Positions 21,157 to 31,942 of a stretch of DNA of 64,000 nucleotides are shown in pieces. Under the pieces are notes generated by a model. The model was not told the DNA's origin and ran no database searches. It saw only the letters and a program-made list of their open reading frames with translations. Every line of letters starts with the position of its first letter. The stretch's first letter is position 1. Origin of the DNA: Litoditis marina (taxonomy: Eukaryota; Nematoda; Chromadorea; Rhabditida; Rhabditidae); the NCBI GenBank assembly GCA_964036275.1, contig OZ038433.1:34195336-34259335 (forward strand). The letters run 5' to 3'. The position numbers and the translations under genes are program-made.

Positions 21157-21796
21157 ATAAAAGTTCTAGTCATCCAAAACTTGAGTTTGTTCCATGGTCT
21201 CAATACTTTTAAGAAAAACAGGTCAAATTTCCATTTTGGTGTTGTTAAAAGGACGTTTATTACCCTATTATTGGCAGAGCTGGTTTCCTATTGACCGTTC
21301 GCGCGCTAGTTGCGCGCTGGATGCACTGTAGTCGCACGAAGCGAGGTCTACGAAATTAGTTCGCAACTGCTGGTGCATGCCCCCCGCAACTATCGTGCGC
21401 GCACTCAGCGAGATCCTTTCTCAGCAGTGTCCAAAAGGTTTTGTGGTGTTTATAGTTATAGTTATTCTCAACTAAAGTAGACATTTGGCGGCAATACGTT
21501 TTGTCGCCGCTCCATCGTATGACGTATACAAAACTATTCCTGGACCCTGGTATTATCTTGCATACAATATCAGCTAACAAATCTCAATACTTCCATCTTG
21601 TGGGGGAAGTGGGGAAAATAGCGTGTGTTTGAGGAGAAGCAAGTTAGGGGTAAACTCAGATCTACAGTTAGTATCTCTACTTTTAGTAAGAGGCCGCTCA
21701 CAAGCTTATCGCAAATTTTTCCATTATTTGTTCTCATTCGGCGTTGTTGACCTCACGGATTTAGAACATACAACATTTTTGTGTTCTGTTTTGCAG

Positions 21797-23960
21797 GCAG
21801 ATGATGATACATACGTGATGATGGAAAACCTGTTGAATTTGTTGGAAAAATACAACTCTAGTGAACCTCATTTCCTGGGCTATACCTTCAGCACCCACCT
21901 GGTTAGATTCTTTTATCATTTTCCACTCACATGATACTCAGTTTCCTATGTATAGTTTGACAACATACAAATAGTTCGCCGTACGGCTCTTTCTTAGAAT
22001 CACACAAGATTACGAAATGAGTTTCACATTCCAAGGAACTGTATACGTAAAGTCGTCTTTGAAATGCTCTTCGCTCGGGACATGAAATGTTTTACTTTTT
22101 TTGTATTCAACATTTGCACTCACACGTGATTCAATATCATTAAATTTCATACACGAAAGAAGAAGAAGAGAATACCTGTGATGTTATATTCAAATTGTCA
22201 ATAAGTTTTACTTTTTCAGCTGCATGATAATATTACATTTACGACAGAAAAGATGAAGAAGATAATACCTGTGATATTATTTTCAAAGAGTCGAAAAGTT
22301 TTACTTTTGCAGCCGCATGAGATATTCCATAGTAGTATATTCCATACAGAAAAAGAGGAGTAATCTGTGATTCTATATTCAAATAGTCAAAATATTTACT
22401 TTTACAGCCGCATGGTTTCCAATCCGGTGGTGCTGGTTACATTCTCTCTAACGCCGCCGTGAAACAATTCGTGGAGAAGGCTTATCACGACCAGTCCAAC
22501 TGCTACTATGACTCTGGTGAAGACGTTGGCATGAGCAGGTAGTTCGTTTCACCCATCGATAGTAGCCAAGTACAGTAAACTACAGTGGGCGAAGTCCGTT
22601 GTGTGGGAAACTTTCCAACATCACCAGACTGATCAAAATTGTTGAACATGCAGGGTATTGAACTCAGCTGCGATAGGTGGCGCGACGCCCACAAGCAGCC
22701 GGTCATCGGAACATATTCGCCGAAACAAAAAACACGTATTTCTTGCACTATACCTTCAATATCCAACCATCTTTTCTGGCCGTTTTTGAATGCTAACTTC
22801 ATCACACAAAAAGTTATTCAGAATATTCATCGATTATGTGATAAAATTTTAAAAACAAAATACCATTTTCAATTTTTTATTTGAAATGAAAAGACTGGCA
22901 AGCTGCCAGATCAATTGCCTGCAATATGGGGTGCGCTTACGCCAGCTTGGCTGACTACTATCGATGGGTGAATGAACTATAGTTTGCTCCTCTCAAAGCG
23001 AGTCTACAGGGTGTATGTTGCACAATTCCGTTGTGTTTGTAGTTTGAACCTGTGTGTCGAGATCACACTACAATGTGATCATTGCCTAGAGTGCTCTACT
23101 TAGCACCTCTGACAAACCTTGATATTCAGAGGATTTCACTGAGGGAGCCAAACAATAAATAAGAATATAAGGAACATTTGATTCAAGAAACGCTGGAAAA
23201 AATATACGGGAAACTTTTTTAGGGCTCGCTCTTTCTGAAGACAGCCTTTGTAGAGTGTTTTGTGTGAGTCAGGGCTTTTTTGTACCGTTTTTTCTAAGTA
23301 CCGGCTTTTTGTGCGCTCAACTAACAATACTTGTTTCAGATGTCTAGCCAACATTGGCATTTTCGCAGAAGATACCAGGAATGAGCTGGGGCAACATAGG
23401 TTCAGTCCACTTTCTGCTATCGATTTTTTCAACGATGACGACGACGATTCAGTGTCTCTGATGTGGCCGCTAAAAAAGGTTACTTTCATATGGATTATGT
23501 ATCCCTATCAGGAAATAGCTTTTTATATCTTTGCATATAAAGCTGGTCAAAACGGCACATGTTGGGTTCTTCTGCTGTGGTTGTAGTTTGACCTCTCACA
23601 TTGGATTTCATCAATACTGTTGTTGTAGATCAAACTCAATCTGGGCATTCCCTTTAGTAGGAAGTTCCAGTTTTCCAACGCGAGTCTCTACGGGGGTCGT
23701 CTTATCCCGCTGTGTTTGTAGTTTAATCTTCAGACTTATGGCAAGTACCATTATACAACTACAACAATTATCCACTTTTTCCCTTTAATAATGTTTTATT
23801 TCAGAAATATGAGGCATTTGCGAAAGACATGGTGTCCATCCACTATACTTCACCGGACGAGATGAGAATATTCGATATTCTGCGGTACCGAACCAATGGA
23901 CCAGCCAGTTTCAAAAAACAAGATACAAGTTATGAAAAAGACAAAAATCACCTGAAGTAA
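21797..23960 (+). CDS. T-synthase-like glycosyltransferase, exons 4-7, unit B1
   Basis: Exons 21797-21901, 22408-22538, 23340-23478 and 23805-23960 give residues 137-312 when joined to exons 1-3. Residues 137-143 are ADDDTYV, the DxD-type metal and UDP-galactose site of GT31 enzymes. FQSGGAGYILS (175-185) and SGEDVGMSRC (207-216) are the acceptor-loop and catalytic-base motifs of T-synthases, and VSIHYTSPDEM (271-281) matches the C-terminal block. The protein is about 50 residues shorter than human C1GALT1 (363), mostly in the stem. An Asp run (DDDDD) sits in exon 6. Phases (0, 0, 2, 0) agree throughout and the total is 939 bases, 313 codons with the stop. Introns hold a TIR element and a triplicated acceptor. 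Confidence 0.9.
22154..22410 (+). repeat. Triplicated 3' splice-site segment before exon 5
   Basis: Three successive copies of about 90 bases each end in a polypyrimidine tract and acceptor followed by CYGCATG: TTTTTCAG|CTGCATG (22219), CTTTTGCAG|CCGCATG (22315) and CTTTTACAG|CCGCATG (22407). Each is preceded by a GAATACCTGTGAT-like block. Only the last opens exon 5; use of either earlier acceptor reads into a TAA near 22362. The B2 copy is 29303-29559. Confidence 0.7.
22540..22979. mobile_element. 450-bp TIR element in intron 5, unit B1
   Basis: Ends TAGTTCGTTTCACCCATCGA and, at the right, its reverse complement with small changes (TCGATGGGTGAATGAACTA), then TA. The same family closes unit B2 at 34754-35203. 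The left end is fused to exon 5: the intron donor G|GTAGTT is made from the last G of the junction and the start of the TIR. No coding capacity. The middle carries a tRNA-like segment on the minus strand. Confidence 0.8.
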
Positions 23961-24789
23961 CTTAATAAAATTAATAACTTTTGACATTATTCATTCACAA
24001 ACAGTGGAAAATACTTCAATTTGTTCCCTATCCAGGCTATCCATGTACGCTAGTGATCACGTAAAGCGCATGGCACACCACATGCATCAAACTTCGGAAA
24101 CCAGTAAAGGCTACATTTGTTGATGTGTTTCACGTTTCACCTCACGATTTGATTTACTAGTGAAATCTGAAGAGACCATTCGTGTACGGACTACTTGTAT
24201 TCTCTCGCGTATGTGGTCTGAACTAGAACGGATAAGAACCAATACCAGAAACAATTGTTGCTTTTTTGTTGAAACAATTGTTGAAGTTTTCAGTAGTGCT
24301 TCCACTAATGACGAGCAGAATCTTTTGTGTTTGGCAAAATCACGTATAATGATGGGTTCAAACTACATTAAAACCGAATCCCGTTATGACATATTCGACG
24401 TAAACTCTTTGCGCGTACGTGTAGAAACTGAGGTAAAAATGTATATGAACAAGGAGAACACCGTTTTCTTATCGGAAACCAAACCGTTTATTTCAGTCCA
24501 GGTGTAACAAAACTGATCATACTCAACAAAAGCAGAGAAAAGCGATACATAAAGTTGTCCCCTTCGCGATACAAATTGAAATCGTAGAAAAATCGAACGA
24601 ATGTGGGGGTTAAATGCTTGGAGGGGGGCATTGTACAACTTCGAAGTAGAACCCAATGAATACTTCGTTCAATATTTGTTGAACAACAAGTTATACATGT
24701 TCTATGAGCTAGCCAGCCCCACATATCTAGTTATTCATCTAAAATGTTGAGTTTCTCATGGTCATTTACATTTTATCATCATATGGGGT
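23961..24789. other. Intergenic region between convergent genes (B1)
   Basis: Lies between the 3' ends of the T-synthase-like gene (+) and the chemoreceptor gene (-). Several frames of 60-115 codons on both strands overlap each other and show no recognisable content. The B2 counterpart is 31114-31942. Confidence 0.6.
23964..23969 (+). terminator. Polyadenylation signal of T-synthase-like gene, B1
   Basis: AATAAA four bases after the TAA of exon 7. The B2 copy is at 31117-31122. Confidence 0.5.
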
Positions 24790-27467
24790 TCAACTTCTCT
24801 GATTCATGGTCACAGTGCCTCTAAGTGTGGGATTCTTTTCGGAGGTTTTGCCCGCAACAGTTACTACGGCAGTGTTCTCCTTTTTGCCTCTTTTCACCAC
24901 CAATTGACGGAACGACTTGTTGATACACATTTGCACGACCACCTGAGACATGAACATTGCAGGCTCCTCGAATGTCCTAAAAAACGATACCTTGAAATTC
25001 CAGCCGTTCTACGAAGGTGAACGTTCCGAATAGTACTATTCTTGATATATGAAGAGAAGGGTTGTTATGTGCTTCATGATTTCAAATATTAATATAACAC
25101 TTTTAAGTGGAAATTAAAAGTGAGAAAATGTTTAAAGGAGTTGTCTAAAAAAAACATCGTGACTATGCTCACCACACGTAAATTCCAAAGTTGACAAGTC
25201 TGGGCATTTGCTGAGCCCGACCATAAAGGACAAGGCAGACTCGGACAAATCCGAGTACAAAAGGGAGAAACGACAGAACCCCACACACCAATAGACGTCT
25301 CTCGACGGCCTAAGAAGTAAAACACAAATGATTATCCTTGTCCGAAAGGAGTCTAAACAAAGCAAAGTAGAAATCAAAGTGCGTAACAGGATTACTTTTT
25401 TCCCGTCATCTCGTTCTTAAAGTAAACTTTATCCGCGGCAAGTTTTTCGAGGCTGTACGCCCGTTTATAATCAAGAAGAATTTTTCTCAAAATCAATTTT
25501 TCAGGTAAGAGAGAGGAGGGGGGGGGGGGGGGAGGTTGAAACAAAAGTTTTTCGGGCTGTTGATGCCCAAGTTCACATTCTCCACTGGTTCCGTTCGTAG
25601 CACACACCTTTTTACTATTGGGCAGAGAAGAACTTTTCATGATGGCGTATCCATAGAAATAGGCACATGATAACACTGACAGGAGTGATGCTGTGTTCGT
25701 GGAATAACTGGTGTACTGAAATCAGAACAAGCTTGTAGTTGAATTAATGTTCTCAGTAAGAGATGTATGATCACCAAAGTGATCTATTAGAAGCTCAGTT
25801 CAATGGTTTCAAATTAGATTAACCGTACGCTGAGTTCAATGAGCGATGAGTCGACAATGTGTTTGATTTAAACGCGCGTCGACGAAAAGCAACTTACCAG
25901 GGAGAGTTGCCCAGCAGAGAGTTGTAGTGTTCCATCTGCTGCCTCTACTATCACAATTTCATCCTTGAAAACGACCCAGAATGGAAAGACGCACATAAAT
26001 GCGATTACCCATACGACCACTCCGGCTAGAGCCACGTTTCTTTCCGACCAGATCTGAACACCCGTTGAGAATTACAAATATTCAGTATTTTGAGGGAGCA
26101 GAATAATTTAATATATTTGACGTCGAACACGGAGACGAGTATGTAACCTATTGTCATAGGAACATAGTAGTTTCAGAATTATCGATAAAACTCCTGACCC
26201 GCATTCGCATTCATTCACATATGGTCCCTATTCAATTGCGATACCTCCCTTAGTTATGTTTTGTTGTAATAATGTAATGTGTTCCTCTATCGAGAATATA
26301 CTGAAAGCACCACAGCAAAGAATTTGTGTGCTTAGCATGTTCATTTCGGAGCGCACCCTTATGAAATTTCATCGATTTTCGTATCTGTGCATGAGAAAAA
26401 TTTGGAGACTATCCGTTCTGTAGAGATTATGTACATCATTGGTGAAACGAACTACATGTTACCTGTACTGTTTGTTACATTGCGTTTTTACTCCAAGATC
26501 AAACAAGCACACCCGAACCAGGTATGTTTTCCTAAATTTTTGTCTTCATTCTCACCTTTGCATGGGAAGTAGGAAATCTGAAGATGGTGAAACGATTGAA
26601 AGCAATCACAACGTGGCCAAGAGTCACACCCAAACGAATGACAAGTATCAGAAGAAGGGACCACTGAAAATACGTATGACTGCGACATGTAATGAACCAA
26701 CATGTTATCCGAGTGTTTCTCGATTTTTCCATAACATTGTCAAAGCGGCTATAGAATTTAAGACACAGTGAGGTATCGTAAAAGCTCGATCTTCTAGATA
26801 ATAATCCTCCATTTCGTTCTCAATCTTTTCGCTTTTTCTTTTTCCTTCTATCTTGCAGTTGCCGTCTTTCCACTTTTCGTATCTCTTTTTTTCCAAATGT
26901 TCACTAGTATTACTTGAGCGAAGGTATCCATATCAGTGTTGAACCAATCGAAATAGTCGTACTGTCTTGGTCTATATATGAGTTCCATGTAGAAAAACAT
27001 GAAAAAGTCAGCAATAGATTGCATCAGGAAGATGGTGTAAAAAGAAGATCGAAAAGTTGAAGATTTCGGACGAACTGAAATATTCAGGATTCTAGTATGT
27101 GTTTCGCTGCATTTTTGAACTGTTCTCTCTTATTTTTCTTGGACGTCATGTAAAAGAAAATTCTCAGCCAATGCTGATAATTTTAGAATGTATTTTGAGA
27201 CATGGAAGGTTACCCCGATGTATGTCTCAAATATACATATTTTTGACTGACTACATCATGATTCTATTCCTAATTTACAATTTCTCTGTTTTAGCTTCTC
27301 CTAATCAGTATTAATCATCTTCCAAAACGTTTTTTTTTCATTATCACAAGTTCAGAAATATCAAACACACCTTTCAATAGCCTGTAGACCATAGTTGCGT
27401 ACACCACCGCGGTGATACACTTGAAAACAATTACCAGAATAACGCTGTAGGGCAGTTGTTTGGACAT
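24790..27467 (-). CDS. Seven-transmembrane chemoreceptor, SRG superfamily type (B1)
   Basis: Eight exons on the minus strand, in order 27467-27371, 27074-26914, 26663-26556, 26053-25898, 25715-25606, 25485-25428, 25309-25173 and 24976-24790. They total 1014 bases (337 residues and stop), with all phases agreeing, so the model is well supported; the junction of exons 5 and 6 is the least certain. Hydrophobic segments: PYSVILVIVFKCITAVVYA (TM1), FYTIFLMQSIADFFMFFY (TM2), LLLILVIRLGVTLGHVVIA then FNRFTIFRFP (TM3 and the NR-x-T motif after it), ALAGVVVWVIAFMCVFPFW (TM4), a TM5 before YGYAIMKSS, VCGVLSFLPFVLGFVRVCL (TM6) and FGIYVWTFEEPAMFMSQVV (TM7). The FNRFT motif, size and exon pattern fit nematode serpentine chemoreceptors related to srg/srv/srx. 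The C-tail is Lys- and Thr-rich. Confidence 0.82.
25518..25532. repeat. Poly-G run in chemoreceptor intron 5
   Basis: Fifteen G here, eleven in the B2 copy (32671-32681). On the coding strand it is poly-C next to the polypyrimidine region of an intron. Length may vary between individuals or by sequencing error. Confidence 0.8.
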
Positions 27468-27609
27468 TATCTCTGCTTTTTAGTTGAAAAGATTGGAAGA
27501 TGCTGGAAGATTACATATCAAAACTTTTCATACTAATTGGTTCAAACGTACGGTGGTTTTGACAATTAAGTTGAGCCTGTTCCACCTAATTAGACAATGT
27601 ACAGTGACT

Positions 27610-28731
27610 TTCTTGCTTATGGCTATACTGTACTGCATTCAGACTATCTGATTCACATTTGTTCTCTATACTCTCTATTTCTAGGAAACTATTCTACAAG
27701 AGTAAGTAGGAAATTGGTACAAAGGGATCATTGGGTAATGGAGCAGTTGTGATGCGAAATGGAAATGTGGTGGCGGTGTCTAAGAACAACATTGTTCAGC
27801 CAACGCAAATCGTACATTATACTTGTGTACATTAAATACACTGCGTGACAAAACCAGCCGTATCTGAGAGTTGTTCAGAGGTGAGTGAACCAGACGTATA
27901 ACGTCAGACAAAGATTCGCATACGAATATTACCATCAGACGTGCACACTACGACTATCATAGGTCAATAATACAAAATTAAATGACAGTATGATCGTATG
28001 TGTCAGACTGTCAGATTTGTGGTTTTGTACTCGCACTCTCCCGTACTGTAGTTCTCGGAAATACTACTAGGGAGTGAATAATCATGTTCAGTATGTAACT
28101 AAAAAATACAGAAAACTAATTAACAAGGTTTCAGCGAGCATTCAATAACTTGAATTTATAGAATTACTCAAAAGGATAAGAACAGATCCACAACTGACAG
28201 AGACTACTTACGATTTTCTTTTCCGTTTTTAGGTGATCGTTACAATTTATAACATAACTTTACCTAATGTATCCTTGACAAGCAGAATGAATGTTTATTT
28301 CAAGTTTGGCCTAGTCAGCAAAAACTCCAGAGAATAAGATTAACTGTATAGTGAATGGCAACTTGGCGCAACGTGGGCAAACTACAAAAATCACTGACTT
28401 CCGTATGCAGCTATACAAGTTGGACGATTTTTATTGTGCGTACCGTGTACCACTGGCAGAAAACAAGGGAAAAAACGTATGAAAAAGGAACGCATCGATT
28501 TTATTCAAAACTGTTTTCGATTTTACAGTTGTTTTCAACTTGACATAATTCCCGTAAGTGAACATTGAGTGTAATTTTATAGGCAAAAGTAAACATAATA
28601 AACAACTCAATTAAAGTTCATTGAATAACAGGTGATATATGTTGAACTGTCTAGCAAATGGTCGAAAATACAAATATAAATGACAAATGATCATGTGTCA
28701 GATCTGTGGTATGACACTTGCACTCTCCCGC
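27610..28731. other. Spacer between B1 and B2
   Basis: Unique DNA of 1.1 kb. It holds a candidate exon-3 remnant (27685-27704) and a diverged direct repeat: a block with AAATGACAGTATGATCGTATGTGTCAG ... CGCACTCTCCCG (about 27975-28045) recurs as ATAAATGACAAATGATC ... TTGCACTCTCCCG (about 28675-28730), ending exactly at the start of B2. No intact gene. Confidence 0.5.
27685..27704 (+). pseudogene. Possible remnant of T-synthase exon 3
   Basis: AACTATTCTACAAGAGTA (27687-27704) matches exon 3 at 8071-8088 exactly (18 bases), and AATTGGTAC follows 8 bases later, as ATTGGTAC does near the end of exon 3. It is framed by TTTCTAG before and GTAAGT within the match, so it could even act as a 17-base microexon. 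Length is too short to be sure it is not chance. Confidence 0.4.
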
Positions 28732-28945
28732 CTCAATACTTCCATCTTGTGGGGGAAGTGGGGAAAATAGCGTGTGTTTGAGGAGAAGCAAGTTAGGGGT
28801 AAACTCAGATCTACAGTTAGTATCTCTACTTTTAGTAAGAGGCCGCTCACAAGCTTATCGCAAATTTTTCCATTATTTGTTCTCATTCGGTGTTGTTGAC
28901 CTCACGGATTTAGAACATACAACATTTTTGTGTTCTGTTTTGCAG

Positions 28946-31113
28946 GCAGATGATGATACATACGTGATGATGGAAAACCTGTTGAATTTGTTGGAAAAAT
29001 ACAACTCTAGTGAACCTCATTTCCTGGGCTATACCTTCAGCACCCACCTGGTTAGATTCTTTTATCATTTTCCACTCACATGATACTCAGTTTCCTATGT
29101 ATAGTTTGACAACATACAAATAGTTCGCCGTACGGCTCTTTCTTAGAATCACACAAGATTACGATATGAGTTTCACATTCCAAGGAACTGTATACGTAAA
29201 GTCGTCTTTGAAATGCTCTTCGCTCGGGACATGAAATGTTTTACTTTTTTTGTATTCAACATTTGCACTCACACGTGATTCAATATCATTAAATTTCATA
29301 CACGAAAGAAGAAGAAGAGAATACCTGTGATGTTATATTCAAATTGTCAATAAGTTTTACTTTTTCAGCTGCATGATAATATTATATTTACGACAGAAAA
29401 GATGAAGAAGATAATACCTGTGATATTATTTTCAAAGAGTCGAAAAGTTTTACTTTTGCAGCCGCATGAGATATTCCATAGTAGTATATTCCATACAGAA
29501 AAAGAGGAGTAATCTGTGATTCTATATTCAAATAGTCAAAATATTTACTTTTACAGCCGCATGGTTTCCAATCCGGTGGTGCTGGTTACATTCTCTCTAA
29601 CGCCGCCGTGGAACAATTCGTGGAGAAGGCTTATCACGACCAGTCCAACTGCTACTATGACTCTGGTGAAGACGTTGGCATGAGCAGGTAGTTCGTTTCA
29701 CCCATCGATATTAGCCAAGTACAGTAAACTTCAGTGGGCAAAGTCCGTTGTGTGGGAAACTTTCCAACATCACCAGACTGATCAAAATTGTTGAACATGC
29801 AGGGTATTGAACTCAGCTGCGATAGGTGGCGCGACGCCCACAAGCAGCCAGCCGGTCATCGGAACATATTCGCCGAAACAAAAAACACGTATTTCTTGCA
29901 CTATAACTTCAATATCCAACCATCTTTTCTGGCCGTTTTTGAATGCTAACTTTATCACACAAAAAGTTATTCAGAATATTCATCGATTATGTGATAAAAT
30001 TTTAAAAACAAAATACCATTTTCAATTTTTTATTTGAAATGAAAAGACTGGCAAGCTGCCAGATCAATTGCCTGCAATATGGGGTGCGCTTACGCCAGCT
30101 TGGCTGATTACTATCGATGGGTGAATGAACTATAGTTTGCTCCTCTCAAAGCGAGTCTACAGGGTGTATGTTGCACAATTCCGTTGTGTTTGTAGTTTGA
30201 ACCTGTGTGTCGAGATCACACTACAATGTGATCATTGCCTAGAGTGCTCTACTTAGCACCTCTGACAAACCTTGATATTCAGAGGATTTCACTGAGGGAG
30301 CCAAACAATAAATAAGAATATAAGGAACATTTGATTCAAGAAACGCTGGAAAAAATATACGGGAAACTTTTTTAGGGCTCGCTCTTTCTGAAGACAGCCT
30401 TTGTAGAGTGTTTTGTGTGAGTCAGGGCTTTTTTGTACCGTTTTTTCTAAGTACCGGCTTTTTGTGCGCTCAACTAACAATACTTGTTTCAGATGTCTAG
30501 CCAACATTGGCATTTTCGCAGAAGATACCAGGAATGAGCTGGGGCAACATAGGTTCAGTCCACTTTCTGCTATCGATTTTTTCAACGATGACGACGACGA
30601 TTCAGTGTCTCTGATGTGGCCGCTAAAAAAGGTTACTTTCATATGGATTATGTATCCCTATCAGGAAATAGCTTTTTATATCTTTGCATATAAAGCTGGT
30701 CAAAACGGCACATGTTGGGTTCTTCTGCTGTGGTTGTAGTTTGACCTCTCACATTGGATTTCATCAATACTGTTGTTGTAGATCAAACTCAATCTGGGCA
30801 TTCCCTTTAGTAGGAAGTTCCAGTTTTCCAACGCGAGTCTCTACGGGGGTCGTCTTATCCCGCTGTGTTTGTAGTTTAATCTTCAGACTTATGGCAAGTA
30901 CCATTATACAACTACAACAATTATCCACTTTTTCCCTTTAATAATGTTTTATTTCAGAAATATGAGGCATTTGCGAAAGACATGGTGTCCATCCACTATA
31001 CTTCACCGGACGAGATGAGAATATTCGATATTCTGCGGTACCGAACCAATGGACCAGCCAGTTTCAAAAAACAAGATACAAGTTATGAAAAAGACAAAAA
31101 TCACCTGAAGTAA
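28946..31113 (+). CDS. T-synthase-like glycosyltransferase, exons 4-7, unit B2 (no 5' half)
   Basis: Exons 28946-29050, 29557-29687, 30493-30631 and 30958-31113. All splice sites and motifs are kept; the one residue change I see is Lys190 to Glu (AAVEQFVEK). No exons 1-3 lie between this copy and B1, only a possible 20-base remnant of exon 3 at 27685. So it is a 3' half without its own start, unless B1 transcripts read through. Intact coding sequence despite ~1% divergence suggests either recent loss of the 5' half or use by alternative splicing. Confidence 0.85.
29689..30132. mobile_element. 450-bp TIR element in intron 5, unit B2
   Basis: Same element as 22540-22979, carried in the duplication, with a 4-base CAGC insertion (CAGCCAGCCGG for CAGCCGG) and several substitutions. 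Confidence 0.8.
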
Positions 31114-31942
31114 CTTAATAAAATTAATAACTTTTGACATTATTCATTCACAAACAGTGGAAAATACTTCAATTTGTTCCCTATCCAGGCTATCCATGTA
31201 CGCTAGTGATCACGTAAAGCGCATGGCACACCACATGCATCAAACTTCGGAAACCAGTAAAGGCTACATTTGTTGATGTGTTTCACGTTTCACCTCACGA
31301 TTTGATTTACTAGTGAAATCTGAAGAGACCATTCGTGTACGGACTTCTTGTATTCTCTCGCGTATGTGGTCTGAACTAGAACGGATAAGAACCAATACCA
31401 GAAACAATTGTTGCTTTTTTGTTGAAACAATTGTTGAAGTTTTCAGTAGTGCTTCCACTAATGACGAGCAGAATCTTTTGTGTTTGGCAAAATCACGTAT
31501 AATGATGGGTTCAAACTACATTAAAACCGAATCCCGTTATGACATATTCGACGTAAACTCTTTGCGCGTACGTGTAGAAACTGAGGTAAAAATGTATATG
31601 AACAAGGAGAACACCGTTTTCTTATCGGAAACCAAACCGTTTATTTCAGTCCAGGTGTAACAAAACTGATCATACTCAACAAAAGCAGAGAAAAGCGATA
31701 CATAAAGTTGTCCCCTTCGCGATACAAATTGAAATCGTAGAAAAATCGAACGAATGTGGGGGTTAAATGCTTGGAGGGGGGCATTGTACAACTTCGAAGT
31801 AGAACCCAATGAATACTTCGTTCAATATTTGTTGAACAACAAGTTATACATGTTCTATGAGCTAGCCAGCCCCACATATCTAGTTATTCATCTAAAATGT
31901 TGAGTTTCTCATGGTCATTTACATTTTATCATCATATGGGGT

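Larger units (their letters stand above)
21583..27609. repeat. Duplicated unit B1
   Basis: From CTCAATACTTCCATC (21583) to CAGTGACT (27609) this matches 28732-35213 with an offset of 7149, changing to 7153 in the middle. Point differences are much commoner than between A1 and A2 (I estimate about 1%), so this duplication is older. Contains exons 4-7 of the T-synthase-like gene and a complete chemoreceptor gene. Confidence 0.92.

Noticed and set aside
24160..24507. 115-codon + frame between the convergent genes
   Set aside because: Conserved in B2 only as part of the duplication; no motif, and overlaps minus-strand frames of similar length.
25132..25377. 81-codon frame beginning MISTLLCLDSF across chemoreceptor exon 7
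   Set aside because: Hydrophobic pattern and phases fit the other frame (VCGVLSFLPFVLG), which joins both neighbouring exons.
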